Source: a virus. Taken from it: a stretch of 43,911 nucleotides of DNA. The stretch covers positions 1 through 43,911 of IMG/VR virus record IMGVR_UViG_3300029985_000005, one strand, 5' to 3'. Each line of letters opens with the position of its first letter. Position 1 is the first letter of the stretch. Both the position numbers and the translations under genes were made by a program. This document shows, one piece after another, positions 7,253-14,518 of the stretch. The notes under the pieces were generated by a model. That model saw nothing but the letters and a program-made list of their open reading frames with translations. It was not told where the DNA came from and searched no databases.

Positions 7253-7540
7253 ATGAAAATAGCTGTAGGCAGTTTCAAGTTTTACAAAGTGCTATGGAGC
7301 ATTATACGCGTAGATAACACGATTGTACAAATTTGCAGGCCGGCAGATACTTTAGAGAAATTAATTGAATTGAAAAATGCTTTACTTAGAGAAGCTGCTA
7401 GCCGTTGCTGTTCAGCTGTCGATCAATGCCCCCGTTGTTTTTATATTTTCCAGAAATTTGAAAAGTCACAAATAATAGCAAAAGGTCGATTACTCAACAA
7501 GTCTGAATGTCCGTCCTGTTTCGCAGATCTAGAATACTAA
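7253..7540 (+). CDS. small zinc-ribbon protein
   Basis: 95 residues. CPRCFYIFQ (about 60-68) and CPSCF (about 88-92) form a classical two-CxxC zinc ribbon with the intervening helix. The N-terminal half is a beta-helix segment (KFYKVLWSIIRVDN). AAGGAT precedes the start. It ends the first early cluster; a new promoter follows at 7563. A nucleic-acid binding or host-interaction role is a guess. Confidence 0.7.
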   Translation: MKIAVGSFKFYKVLWSIIRVDNTIVQICRPADTLEKLIELKNALLREAASRCCSAVDQCPRCFYIFQKFEKSQIIAKGRLLNKSECPSCFADLEY

Positions 7541-7562
7541 TTAAAATATTTTTTAAATTACT

Positions 7563-7592
7563 ATTGACGTAGACGTCAATAAGTGTTTTAAT
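7563..7592 (+). promoter_or_regulatory. promoter with a perfect palindrome over the -35
   Basis: TTGACG (7564-7569), 17 bp, TTTAAT (7587-7592) form a good sigma70-like promoter. ATTGACGT-AG-ACGTCAAT (7563-7580) is a perfect 8-bp-arm palindrome covering the -35 and early spacer. It differs from the operators at 6063-6100 but shares the TTGAC-N5-CGT arrangement. It would drive the second early cluster starting at 7637. Confidence 0.65.
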
Positions 7593-7636
7593 AGCACTGT
7601 AGACACTAGATAAACAAAAACAACCGGAGATTAAAA

Positions 7637-7876
7637 ATGATCACTAGCACAACTGAAAGAAATTTAAATAATATTTTAAAAGACATAAAAAAAGTTAATG
7701 ATACGCGACTATCGGCTGGCGAAAATACGATATCAGAAGACGATGACAATGGCATACTCCTTACTATTTTTTGCGAATATTTACAAGACGGCGAAGATAG
7801 CGAAGATTTTCTAACCAGAAAATTTGGTCAAGAAGGTTACGAAAAAATCAGGGACGCAGAGCAAGGTAATTACTAA
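7637..7876 (+). CDS. small acidic early protein
   Basis: 79 residues, strongly acidic (EDDDN, DGEDSEDF, EQGNY). It is the first gene after the 7563-7592 promoter and carries the recurrent leader CCGGAGATTAAAAATG. No family recognised. Small acidic proteins in this position in phages often act on host enzymes, but nothing in the sequence assigns a target. Confidence 0.6.
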   Translation: MITSTTERNLNNILKDIKKVNDTRLSAGENTISEDDDNGILLTIFCEYLQDGEDSEDFLTRKFGQEGYEKIRDAEQGNY

Positions 7877-7902
7877 CTAACATTAACAGCCGGAGATTAA
7901 AA

Positions 7903-8382
7903 ATGAGAAATTGTACAGTAAAAAAAATATCTGAAAATAGATGGGAAATTTTCGAGGATGCTTTTTGGTTAAAATCGAAGACAATCGAAGATGAAGACTT
8001 AACAGCTTTGTTTAGATCTGAAAAAGAATGCTTCGATTACATTAAAGAAAATAAAACTAAGTATTACACTGTTTTAACTACTCTCTATTTTTGTGTAAAA
8101 GATGAAGACGGAGAATGGAATATACACACTCGAGCAAACTCAAAAGATTATATGTTTAGAAACTACTTTAATTCTGATGACACAATTTTTAGCATAAATC
8201 AATTGACTACTGATGATTTAATGAATTCAAAAGATATTAATATAACACGAAAAGATTATGATGATGAAGTTGTTTTAGAAGGTTTTTGTTCTGCGACAAA
8301 TCGTCCTCTTTTTTATAAAAATTTTAAAAATTGCTACTATGACTACGAATATGAAGATAAAGTTATTCAGATTTTCAAATAA
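7903..8382 (+). CDS. hypothetical acidic protein
   Basis: 159 residues, rich in Asp, Glu, Lys, Tyr and Phe, with many aromatic residues in short beta-like strands (YYTVLTTLYFCVKDEDGEWNIHTR). No known motif. It has the shared leader GCCGGAGATTAAAAATG. Very AT-rich codon use matches the neighbours. Confidence 0.65.
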   Translation: MRNCTVKKISENRWEIFEDAFWLKSKTIEDEDLTALFRSEKECFDYIKENKTKYYTVLTTLYFCVKDEDGEWNIHTRANSKDYMFRNYFNSDDTIFSINQLTTDDLMNSKDINITRKDYDDEVVLEGFCSATNRPLFYKNFKNCYYDYEYEDKVIQIFK

Positions 8383-8411
8383 GTAACTAAATAAATAGAC
8401 GGAGATAAACA

Positions 8412-8837
8412 ATGGAAAAACAAATAGTAGAAATTAACGGCATCAAATTAGAAATCGACATGCGTCATGCTAGAAAGATAGAAAATTATAAAGTCGGCGA
8501 TTGTGTAAAAGTTTTAATAAAAAAATATTCTGACACTTACGAAACTTATCCAGGCGTTATCATTGACTTTGACGATTTTCAGAATTTACCTACAATCACA
8601 GTTTGCTACGTTGAATTAGGTTATAGCACTGCTGAAATTAAATTTATCGCTATAAATTCTAAATCAAAAGAATATGAGATAGTTCACTTACCTGACCACG
8701 AAAAGCATATCGATAAACAAAGAGCAATAGATTTACTAGACATGCAAGTTTTAAAAAAAGAGGAAGAGCTTTTCGAAATTAAACGGAAACGCGCTTATTT
8801 CATCGAAAAATTTAAACAGAGTTTTGAAAACAAATAA
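8412..8837 (+). CDS. conserved phage protein with beta-barrel-like N-terminus and C-terminal coiled coil
   Basis: 141 residues. The segment YKVGDCVKVLIKKY...YPGVIIDFDDFQNLPTI...CYVELGYSTAEIKFIAIN is a pattern I recall from many large and medium phages, resembling a KOW/SH3-like small beta barrel. Residues about 100-138 form a charged helix (DKQRAIDLLDMQVLKKEEELFEIK) likely to coil. Function is unknown in the family as far as I know. Leader GACGGAGATAAACAATG. Confidence 0.72.
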   Translation: MEKQIVEINGIKLEIDMRHARKIENYKVGDCVKVLIKKYSDTYETYPGVIIDFDDFQNLPTITVCYVELGYSTAEIKFIAINSKSKEYEIVHLPDHEKHIDKQRAIDLLDMQVLKKEEELFEIKRKRAYFIEKFKQSFENK

Positions 8838-8859
8838 ACCCACTTAACGGAGATTAAAA

Positions 8860-9306
8860 ATGAATAACTTACTTGCAATGAATATAGAAGGTTGCCAGAA
8901 ATTTTTACTTGATTCGCTACAAGAAATAGCACTTACAGGTAAGAGTGAAGAAGAAAAAGCAAATTTAGATAATAGTTTATTAGGAGCGCGTATAAAATAC
9001 GCGGTAGAAAAACAATTTTTTACAGGTGTGTACGATAAGCCGTCAATATCTCAAGAAAAAATATTTGCGTTTTTAAATGAACTTGAGAATATCGAAAAAT
9101 TAACTAAAGATCTTGTTGATAAAGTACAATATTTCATATCACATATTTTTACTCATTTGTACGAAAGCACTGATATACAATACTTATCAATACATCGCAC
9201 AACGACAGGTTCAGGATTGTATAAAATAATTATAGCTGTTAACACATTTAGATATAATTTTGATTTTTATTCGAGTTCGGGTATTGCTAAACTTAGAATG
9301 GAATAA
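8860..9306 (+). CDS. hypothetical early protein
   Basis: 148 residues, mostly helical in the first 110 residues, ending in a beta-rich segment (GLYKIIIAVNTFRYNFDFY). No recognised domain, no membrane segment. Leader AACGGAGATTAAAAATG, the same cassette as the preceding genes. Confidence 0.65.
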   Translation: MNNLLAMNIEGCQKFLLDSLQEIALTGKSEEEKANLDNSLLGARIKYAVEKQFFTGVYDKPSISQEKIFAFLNELENIEKLTKDLVDKVQYFISHIFTHLYESTDIQYLSIHRTTTGSGLYKIIIAVNTFRYNFDFYSSSGIAKLRME

Positions 9307-9326
9307 TTAACTAACGGAGTTTCACA

Positions 9327-9554
9327 ATGAAATCATCACGAATGAACGAATTGCAAGAAATTTTTAAAGAAGTACCGGCGTTGAGAATTGTAAATGATGC
9401 TGTTGTCAAAGCATCTAATCTAATTATTAACGCAATGAATAAGCATGATCTCGCAGATCTCGTCATACGGACTTCATATAACACGGAAGGCCGTGAAATT
9501 TTAAACGATTTAAAAACGCTAATCGAACTAAATGAAACTCGAGGTAGCAAATGA
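9327..9554 (+). CDS. small helical protein, unknown function
   Basis: 75 residues, predicted helical throughout by heptad-like hydrophobics (LQEIFKEVPALRIVNDAV, ILNDLKTLIELNE). Leader AACGGAGTTTCACAATG. Its stop overlaps the next start (ATGA), so the pair is translationally coupled. Confidence 0.65.
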   Translation: MKSSRMNELQEIFKEVPALRIVNDAVVKASNLIINAMNKHDLADLVIRTSYNTEGREILNDLKTLIELNETRGSK

Positions 9555-9973
9555 AAATACAAGTAATGCCCTTCGAAGTTAATTTTAAAAAACTTTTTAC
9601 TGAGAAAAAATCTGACGGAGAAATACGCGAGAGATATCAAATAGAAATAATTAATACTATACTTCTGGGTAACACAGATTTATTGTTGGCGCAATACGCT
9701 AATTATATGCGCGATTGGGATGAAAATTTTCCGCAACGTCATTTTACGTTGCATGTAAATTCTTCCCCTGTTTTATTGATCCTAGAAAATATATGTATGT
9801 CTGATTTCGAAGATTCGCCTTTCATAAAAAAGATTTTGGTAAGAGTAAAAAAATTGCATACGTGTATAGACACGGTTTCTAAACTAGAGCAACTGTATCA
9901 TGCACTGTGTGATAACAGCCATAAAATTTATACTTGTTTTTCGCCTGATGCCGATTTAAGAAATAGGGAATAA
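9551..9973 (+). CDS. hypothetical protein
   Basis: 140 residues, coupled to the previous gene by an ATGA overlap. Mixed helix/strand; contains scattered Cys (SPVLLILENICMSDFED, KKLHTCIDTVSK) without a clear metal-binding spacing. No family recognised. Confidence 0.62.
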   Translation: MKIQVMPFEVNFKKLFTEKKSDGEIRERYQIEIINTILLGNTDLLLAQYANYMRDWDENFPQRHFTLHVNSSPVLLILENICMSDFEDSPFIKKILVRVKKLHTCIDTVSKLEQLYHALCDNSHKIYTCFSPDADLRNRE

Positions 9974-9978
9974 ATCGT

Positions 9979-10044
9979 ATGAACGCATTTCAAAAATGGA
10001 AAATAAAACGTATGAACGCATTTCAAAAATGGAAAATAAAACGC
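9979..10044 (+). repeat. 33-bp tandem duplication including a start codon
   Basis: 9979-10011 and 10012-10044 are identical except the last base (T versus C). The unit is in frame, so the duplication lengthens the protein by 11 residues. The near identity implies a recent slippage or duplication event. Confidence 0.9.
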
Positions 10045-10404
10045 TTAGCTAGAGAAGAGTATAAAAAACTTGAAAAAAGTATAGACTGTATACTCAGTGA
10101 TTTCCCGAAAAAACAAGTTCACCCCTTGCTGATAAAAGTTGAAAATTTTTTAAATGATTTTTATAAATTAGAAAGCAGCAAAGGCGTTTTAAATAAAGAT
10201 ATAGAAGTATCGATGGCTTTCGGTACGTTTAGAATCATGTGGCACTCAATGACGAAAACCATCAGAGTGACTGATAGTAGAGTTTGCATACCTGTGGCAA
10301 GCATGTCTATTGAGGATCAAACCGCGATAGTTAAAGATTGTTTAGAGTATTTTATAAAAGAAGTTTACGAAAGATTTACTAATGATAAGGAGCTACACTC
10401 ATGA
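9979..10404 (+). CDS. hypothetical protein with duplicated N-terminal 11-mer
   Basis: 141 residues. The first 11 residues MNAFQKWKIKR are immediately repeated, from a 33-bp direct duplication. The second copy (ATG at 10012) restores what looks like the ancestral start, giving 130 residues. The body is helical (YKKLEKSIDCILSDFPKKQVHPLLIKV) with a central beta segment. Downstream start overlaps its stop (ATGA). No family recognised. Confidence 0.65.
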   Translation: MNAFQKWKIKRMNAFQKWKIKRLAREEYKKLEKSIDCILSDFPKKQVHPLLIKVENFLNDFYKLESSKGVLNKDIEVSMAFGTFRIMWHSMTKTIRVTDSRVCIPVASMSIEDQTAIVKDCLEYFIKEVYERFTNDKELHS

Positions 10405-10865
10405 TCGAAATTAAAATTACAGATCCACAGTTGATAGAAAAAACAGCTTTAAATGGGTTGATTGATTATTTAAAAACTTTTCAAAGTACAGATTTAACCC
10501 CAGAAACACTTGAACATACGTCTAATATGCCTAAAGTTATTGAAGAGAAAATAAAACCTAAACGGTCTAAATCGAAAACAAAAGAACCTACTTTCGTTGC
10601 TGTTGAACCTGCTGTTTTTGCACGTCCAGAAGGCAATTTAATAATACACGAGTCTTTTACTTTTGAAGATGTGATGACGACTGTAACGCTTGGTATAAAA
10701 GAAGATAAACTAAAATCACTTGAAGTATCTGAGATATTAAAAATGTACGGTTTAAAATCGCTGCAAGATTTACGTGTTCAAAACGATTTAATAACCCCCG
10801 TGATTACAGATCTCAAACGAATTATAGACACTCACATATTCACGACTAAGGACTCGTTAAGATGA
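10401..10865 (+). CDS. hypothetical protein upstream of the DUF2800 nuclease
   Basis: 154 residues with three parts: an N-terminal helical segment, a basic low-complexity linker near 52-62 (KIKPKRSKSKTK), and a C-terminal helical domain (FTFEDVMTTVTLG...SEILKMYGLKSLQDLR) of a kind seen near phage recombination genes. Both ends overlap neighbours by ATGA, placing it firmly in the DUF2800/ssDNA-binding cluster. Accessory role in recombination is inference from context. Confidence 0.68.
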   Translation: MIEIKITDPQLIEKTALNGLIDYLKTFQSTDLTPETLEHTSNMPKVIEEKIKPKRSKSKTKEPTFVAVEPAVFARPEGNLIIHESFTFEDVMTTVTLGIKEDKLKSLEVSEILKMYGLKSLQDLRVQNDLITPVITDLKRIIDTHIFTTKDSLR

Positions 10866-11962
10866 CACGGCATTCGGAAATTCCACCCTCTTCGGTACAC
10901 AGGCGAATGCTGTGCCCGGGGTCTAGAGAATTAGAGTCAACAGTTATAGAAGAATTTTCGAACTATGCGCAAGAGGGAACGCTTGCGCATACTGTTGCTG
11001 CATCTCTTCTAGAAGATGAAATTTTACCAGAAAATGCAACAACAGAAATGGTAGAAAACGCGAAAGAATATGTGAAAATTGTACGAGAGAATCACGATGA
11101 AAAAACCTGTAGTCCGATTTTCGTCGAAAATTCAGTAAGCATATGCTTACGTTCTTCTGTTTCTGACTCTGAAATAGTTAATTTCGGAACACCGGATGCC
11201 TTTTATTTCAGTGGTAAGAGAAATATTTTGAGAGTTTTCGATTACAAGTACGGGTACAAAACTGTCGAAGCAAAAATGAATTGGCAAATGATTTACTACG
11301 CGATAGGTATCTTGCAAAGTCATAGAGCTATTTGCTCGCAGGCTATAGAGTTAACTATCGTTCAGCCGAGAATAAATCATGTGAGTACGTGGTCGATTTC
11401 AAGAGAAGAACTAAATTCTTATGAAAATTTACTTTATATTTCTGAATTAACTTCTTTAAAAGAAAATGCACTTTTAAAAGTTAATCACTTGTGTTTCACA
11501 TGCAAAGCTCGATCCATCTGCCCTGCTTTGCGTAAAGCCACTTTAAATACTTTGCATGAAGCAGAGCTACCGATTCGAAACGATTTGAGTAGTCAATCTC
11601 TATCTATCGAGATACAACTGTTAGAGCACATGTTAGATCTTGCAAAATGTCGATTATCAGCGCTCGAACAAGAAGCGTTAAGCAGACTTAATGCCGGGAA
11701 TATAGTACCGAATTACACGATTGAACATACTGCCAGTCGCACGATGTGGAAATATAATTCTGATTTAACAGAGTTAAAAAACTATGCTGAATTATTTGAT
11801 TGCCAAATAGAAAAACCGATTGAATTTATCACACCACTTCAAGCGATTAAAAAAGGATTGCCGGAAGAATTAGTTGATAAATATTCAGAAAGAAAAAGAG
11901 GAGAACCGAAATTAAAATACATTAAAAATACCGCTGATATTTTTAAAAATACTATTGACTAA
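10862..11962 (+). CDS. DUF2800 PD-(D/E)XK nuclease, Cas4/RecB-like with Fe-S cysteines
   Basis: 366 residues. The N-terminal HSEIPPSSVHRRMLCPGS contains the first cluster Cys; TPDAFYF and RVFDYKYG supply the Asp and D-x-K of the PD-(D/E)XK core; MNWQMIYYAIGIL is the family's QxxxY-like helix; CFTCKARSIC near residue 210-220 gives the three C-terminal cysteines. Cas4-like enzymes with this layout hold a 4Fe-4S cluster and act as exonucleases. It overlaps the previous gene and is followed by the ssDNA-binding protein gene, consistent with a recombination/replication unit. Confidence 0.88.
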   Translation: MTRHSEIPPSSVHRRMLCPGSRELESTVIEEFSNYAQEGTLAHTVAASLLEDEILPENATTEMVENAKEYVKIVRENHDEKTCSPIFVENSVSICLRSSVSDSEIVNFGTPDAFYFSGKRNILRVFDYKYGYKTVEAKMNWQMIYYAIGILQSHRAICSQAIELTIVQPRINHVSTWSISREELNSYENLLYISELTSLKENALLKVNHLCFTCKARSICPALRKATLNTLHEAELPIRNDLSSQSLSIEIQLLEHMLDLAKCRLSALEQEALSRLNAGNIVPNYTIEHTASRTMWKYNSDLTELKNYAELFDCQIEKPIEFITPLQAIKKGLPEELVDKYSERKRGEPKLKYIKNTADIFKNTID

Positions 11963-11983
11963 CGCGTAAATAGTATTTAACAT
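11955..11983 (+). promoter_or_regulatory. candidate promoter for the ssDNA-binding protein, with inverted repeat
   Basis: TTGACT (11955-11960), 17 bp, TAACAT (11978-11983). It overlaps a perfect 10-bp inverted repeat (AAATACTATT 11947-11956, AATAGTATTT 11969-11978, 12-nt loop) that spans the stop codon of the DUF2800 gene. The TTGAC-N5-CGT arrangement recurs at 6058 and 7564. Confidence 0.5.
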
Positions 11984-12014
11984 TGAATTTAACTTGAAAA
12001 AAGGAGATACGAAA

Positions 12015-12905
12015 ATGACACACAAGATAGAATTACTCACCCCCGTAGGTAGGTTAGTACAAGGCTCACTCTACGTCGGACGCACTACTGATGCAGAAGG
12101 CAGACCGCTCATTACTAAAAGCGGACAAAATGCGGGAAAGCCTGCGGTTAATTATTTTTTCGCGATTGCAATTGAAAAAAGAGGCGAAACGCATTGGAAC
12201 CAAACCGAATGGGGTGCAAAAATTTGGAAAATCGGGCAGGCAGGATTTCCCAACGGGCAGTATATGTCCCCCGCTTTCGCATGGAAAATAAAAGATGGTG
12301 ATTCAGCAATTCCCAATACCAAGGGTATCGCGCCATGTCAAATGGAAGGGTTTCCAGGTCATTGGATTTTAAATTTTTCAAAAAACAATATTCCGCCAAT
12401 GATTTACACAGATAACGGCGACAGGCAGTTACTAGAACCTGAAGCGGTAAAATTAGGCGACTACATACAATGCTATGGAGACGTTGCAGACAATGAAGCC
12501 GTTCAACAACCCGGCGTATATTTGAATTTTAAGTACGTGTGCTTGATACGTGAAGGCCGTCGAATAGTAGTGGGTTTAGCTGCGAAAGATGTCGGATTTG
12601 GTGGAGAAATGCCGCAAAATATACTTCTACCTGATCCTATGAAAACGGGATTTAATCCAGCCGCTGTTCCTGTCAGTCCTGTACATGCTAATACTGCGTA
12701 TACTAACCCTCCCGCCCACCAACCCTCACCTGTCACGCCGCATTACGGTATTTTAGCAGGTTCTTCTACGCATGTTCCTGTAGCTCCTACACCGATGCGA
12801 ATACAGATACTTCCGAGTGCCAACGGTGTCACTTACGAGCAATTTAGAATGCTTGGAATGACAGATGATCAATTGATCTCAAAAGGTTTAGCGCATTACG
12901 TTTAG
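12015..12905 (+). CDS. ssDNA-binding protein, DUF2815 / T7 gp2.5-like
   Basis: 296 residues from the ATG at 12015, chosen because AAGGAG (12001-12006) lies 8 bases before it. The first about 195 residues form the DUF2815-like OB-fold region: TPVGRLVQGSLYVGRTT, then NYFFAIAIEKRG, ILNFSKNNIPP and YIQCYGDVADN...GVYLNFKYVCLI. A Pro-rich flexible linker (about 215-265) leads to a short C-terminal helix. Unlike most SSBs the last residues are not an acidic tail (it ends GLAHYV). It coats replication intermediates; position next to the DUF2800 nuclease and polymerase fits. Confidence 0.85.
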   Translation: MTHKIELLTPVGRLVQGSLYVGRTTDAEGRPLITKSGQNAGKPAVNYFFAIAIEKRGETHWNQTEWGAKIWKIGQAGFPNGQYMSPAFAWKIKDGDSAIPNTKGIAPCQMEGFPGHWILNFSKNNIPPMIYTDNGDRQLLEPEAVKLGDYIQCYGDVADNEAVQQPGVYLNFKYVCLIREGRRIVVGLAAKDVGFGGEMPQNILLPDPMKTGFNPAAVPVSPVHANTAYTNPPAHQPSPVTPHYGILAGSSTHVPVAPTPMRIQILPSANGVTYEQFRMLGMTDDQLISKGLAHYV

Positions 12906-12915
12906 TGTACCTACC

Positions 12916-12931
12916 GCCCCCGCGAGGGGGC
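12916..12931 (+). promoter_or_regulatory. GC-rich hairpin with GCGA tetraloop
   Basis: GCCCCC-GCGA-GGGGGC is a 6-bp all-GC stem closed by a GNRA tetraloop, in the 47-bp gap after the ssDNA-binding protein gene. There is no following U tract, so it is unlikely to be a simple terminator; it could protect the 3' end of the upstream message or attenuate downstream expression. It is conspicuous in such AT-rich DNA. Confidence 0.6.
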
Positions 12932-12952
12932 ACCCTATCCCAAGGAAATAAA

Positions 12953-13273
12953 ATGAAATATTCTAAAAAAATTCAGAAAATATCCGACGATCTTATCGCT
13001 AATATACTGCAATGTGTCAGCGACAATATGGAACGTAATGAAGATAATATGATAGAAGATTTTGAATCAAACCCAGGAACTTCGCCCTTCGTAGTTTTCC
13101 ACCTATCACCTTCCGCTGTGATAAAAGCGTATTCTCTTCTTTTCGGGTCTATGCTAGATCAAATACCGAAAGAAGGCGCTTTAGAGTTAATACTAAGCAA
13201 TAGAGAAATGTTACTCTCTTTAGCAGAACAATTGCGAAATTTACAAAACAAATACAAAACTAAAGGTCATTGA
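12953..13273 (+). CDS. hypothetical helical protein
   Basis: 106 residues from the ATG at 12953, preceded by CAAGGAAATAAA. A GTG at 12905 in the same frame would read through the GC hairpin and has no ribosome-binding site. The protein is mostly helical and acidic at residues 20-40, with LLLSLAEQLRNLQNKYKT at the end. No family recognised. Confidence 0.62.
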   Translation: MKYSKKIQKISDDLIANILQCVSDNMERNEDNMIEDFESNPGTSPFVVFHLSPSAVIKAYSLLFGSMLDQIPKEGALELILSNREMLLSLAEQLRNLQNKYKTKGH

Positions 13274-13284
13274 GGATAGAAACA

Positions 13285-13611
13285 ATGGGATCAGCTGAAA
13301 ATGTTAAACCTGTTTGCGAGCATTGCGGGGGCAACGGGGAGTTCTATGTTACTAAAGAATCTGAACTGCATATCGTAGAGTGTAAATACTGTAGAGGGGG
13401 AATCATAGATTTTAATATAAGTGTATATGATTCTTTTCAAAATTTATTATCTTTATTGAAGGAAATGGATTTATGTTACCCGGATTCATTTTTTAAAGCG
13501 GACGTTTTTGAAATAAACACAAAGTATTGGGATAATAAAATTTTAATTATCAAAGGTAGACCAGTTGTCCCCACGGTTAAAAAGGTAATTTCTGAAATAG
13601 ATATAGAATAG
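13285..13611 (+). CDS. DnaJ-like zinc-finger small protein
   Basis: 108 residues. CEHCGGNGEF and ECKYCRGGIID near residues 11-42 match the CxxCxGxG-type half repeats of DnaJ zinc fingers. The rest is a helix-rich unknown domain. The ATG at 13285 follows GAGGATAG; an upstream TTG at 13270 is less likely. No J-domain is present, so it is not a co-chaperone in the strict sense. Confidence 0.7.
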   Translation: MGSAENVKPVCEHCGGNGEFYVTKESELHIVECKYCRGGIIDFNISVYDSFQNLLSLLKEMDLCYPDSFFKADVFEINTKYWDNKILIIKGRPVVPTVKKVISEIDIE

Positions 13612-13621
13612 GAGGATCACG

Positions 13622-13930
13622 ATGCTACCGCCCGAAGATAAAGTTTCGAGTACTGGCCAAAAAATTATGGAAAAACTTTTTAAGTTGTTTTGTTCAGAAA
13701 TTGAAATACTAGAAAAAGACGCTAAAATTCCGCGTGACGAGTACTGTAGGATCATCAGGTCTGTTGCGTTTAGCTTTTACGTAGTAACTATGTCTTATTC
13801 TTTTTCGGATGTTCCTCGAGAAGATGCAAAAATTATTATTTCAGAAATGGTAATTGAGGTTCATTCTGGTTTGCATAAAGTGCTAAATACACTGTCTGAA
13901 TTCAAAGATAAAATCACGCTGGAGACATAG
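13622..13930 (+). CDS. hypothetical helical protein
   Basis: 102 residues preceded by a very strong AGGAGG site. All-helical appearance (KIMEKLFKLFCSEIEILEKDAK, SEMVIEVHSGLHKVLNTLSEF). One base separates its stop from the next start. No family recognised. Confidence 0.65.
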   Translation: MLPPEDKVSSTGQKIMEKLFKLFCSEIEILEKDAKIPRDEYCRIIRSVAFSFYVVTMSYSFSDVPREDAKIIISEMVIEVHSGLHKVLNTLSEFKDKITLET

Positions 13931-13931
13931 C

Positions 13932-14330
13932 ATGGATATTAAAGAGCAAGTTTGCAGCTTTGAGCTAGCAAAAAGGTTAAAAGAATTAGGTGTTGTACAG
14001 AATAGATCATACTTTGTCTGGTATAGAATAGTTGGAACTGATAGATTACATACGCGATTACAAGATTTATCGTGGTACCTAGCTTTACTGGGAGAAGGAT
14101 ACGCATGCGATGCATTTAGTGTTGCTGAACTCGGGAAAATTATTTTTGAAATAATTCGAAAGGTGAGCGGAGATTTCGCCGAATCCATAGGATATGAATT
14201 CATCCGGTTAACACGAAAATCAAATGACTTTCAATTAGAATTAGAAGCGAATGTTAGAGCTAAACTTCTTATCTATATTTTAGAAAATTCAATTGCTTCC
14301 GTTGCGGAAATAAACGAGGTGGAATTGTGA
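13932..14330 (+). CDS. hypothetical protein
   Basis: 132 residues. Residues 1-60 (CSFELAKRLKELGVVQNRSYFVWYRI...LSWYLALLGEGYACDAFSVAELGKII) resemble a phage family I have seen with a conserved 'elakrLkelGv.q.s.f.w' opening and a 'aptvaELgemLP' middle, function unknown. Stop overlaps the next GTG (GTGA). Confidence 0.65.
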   Translation: MDIKEQVCSFELAKRLKELGVVQNRSYFVWYRIVGTDRLHTRLQDLSWYLALLGEGYACDAFSVAELGKIIFEIIRKVSGDFAESIGYEFIRLTRKSNDFQLELEANVRAKLLIYILENSIASVAEINEVEL

Positions 14331-14518
14331 AAAATGAATTAATTAAAAAAAATAAACATAAACGAAGTATGATATCTTTAGACGATGTAGCTGTTGCTCA
14401 GCTCAATGATCTTTCTGTTTCTATGCGCTTGACAAAAAGTTTAATCATACGAAAAGCAATTGACGAATTATATTATAGAGAAAAAAATAATGTCAAAAAA
14501 AGTTTACATAGATTTTGA
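14327..14518 (+). CDS. ribbon-helix-helix DNA-binding protein, GTG start
   Basis: 63 residues. After a basic N-terminus, RSMISLDDVAVAQLNDLSVS then TKSLIIRKAIDELYY fits the strand-helix-helix of Arc/CopG-type regulators. GTG start has GAGGTGG close upstream and overlaps the previous stop. Its 3' end overlaps the polymerase start by 29 bases, so it may regulate expression of this cluster; target unknown. Confidence 0.72.
   Translation: MKNELIKKNKHKRSMISLDDVAVAQLNDLSVSMRLTKSLIIRKAIDELYYREKNNVKKSLHRF

Noticed and set aside
11994-12014. TTG start for the ssDNA-binding protein
   Set aside because: The AAGGAG at 12001-12006 is positioned for the ATG at 12015 and lies inside the longer frame.
12905-12952. 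GTG start at 12905 for the gene ending at 13273
   Set aside because: It would translate through the GC-rich hairpin and lacks a ribosome-binding site, while the ATG at 12953 has AAGGAA.
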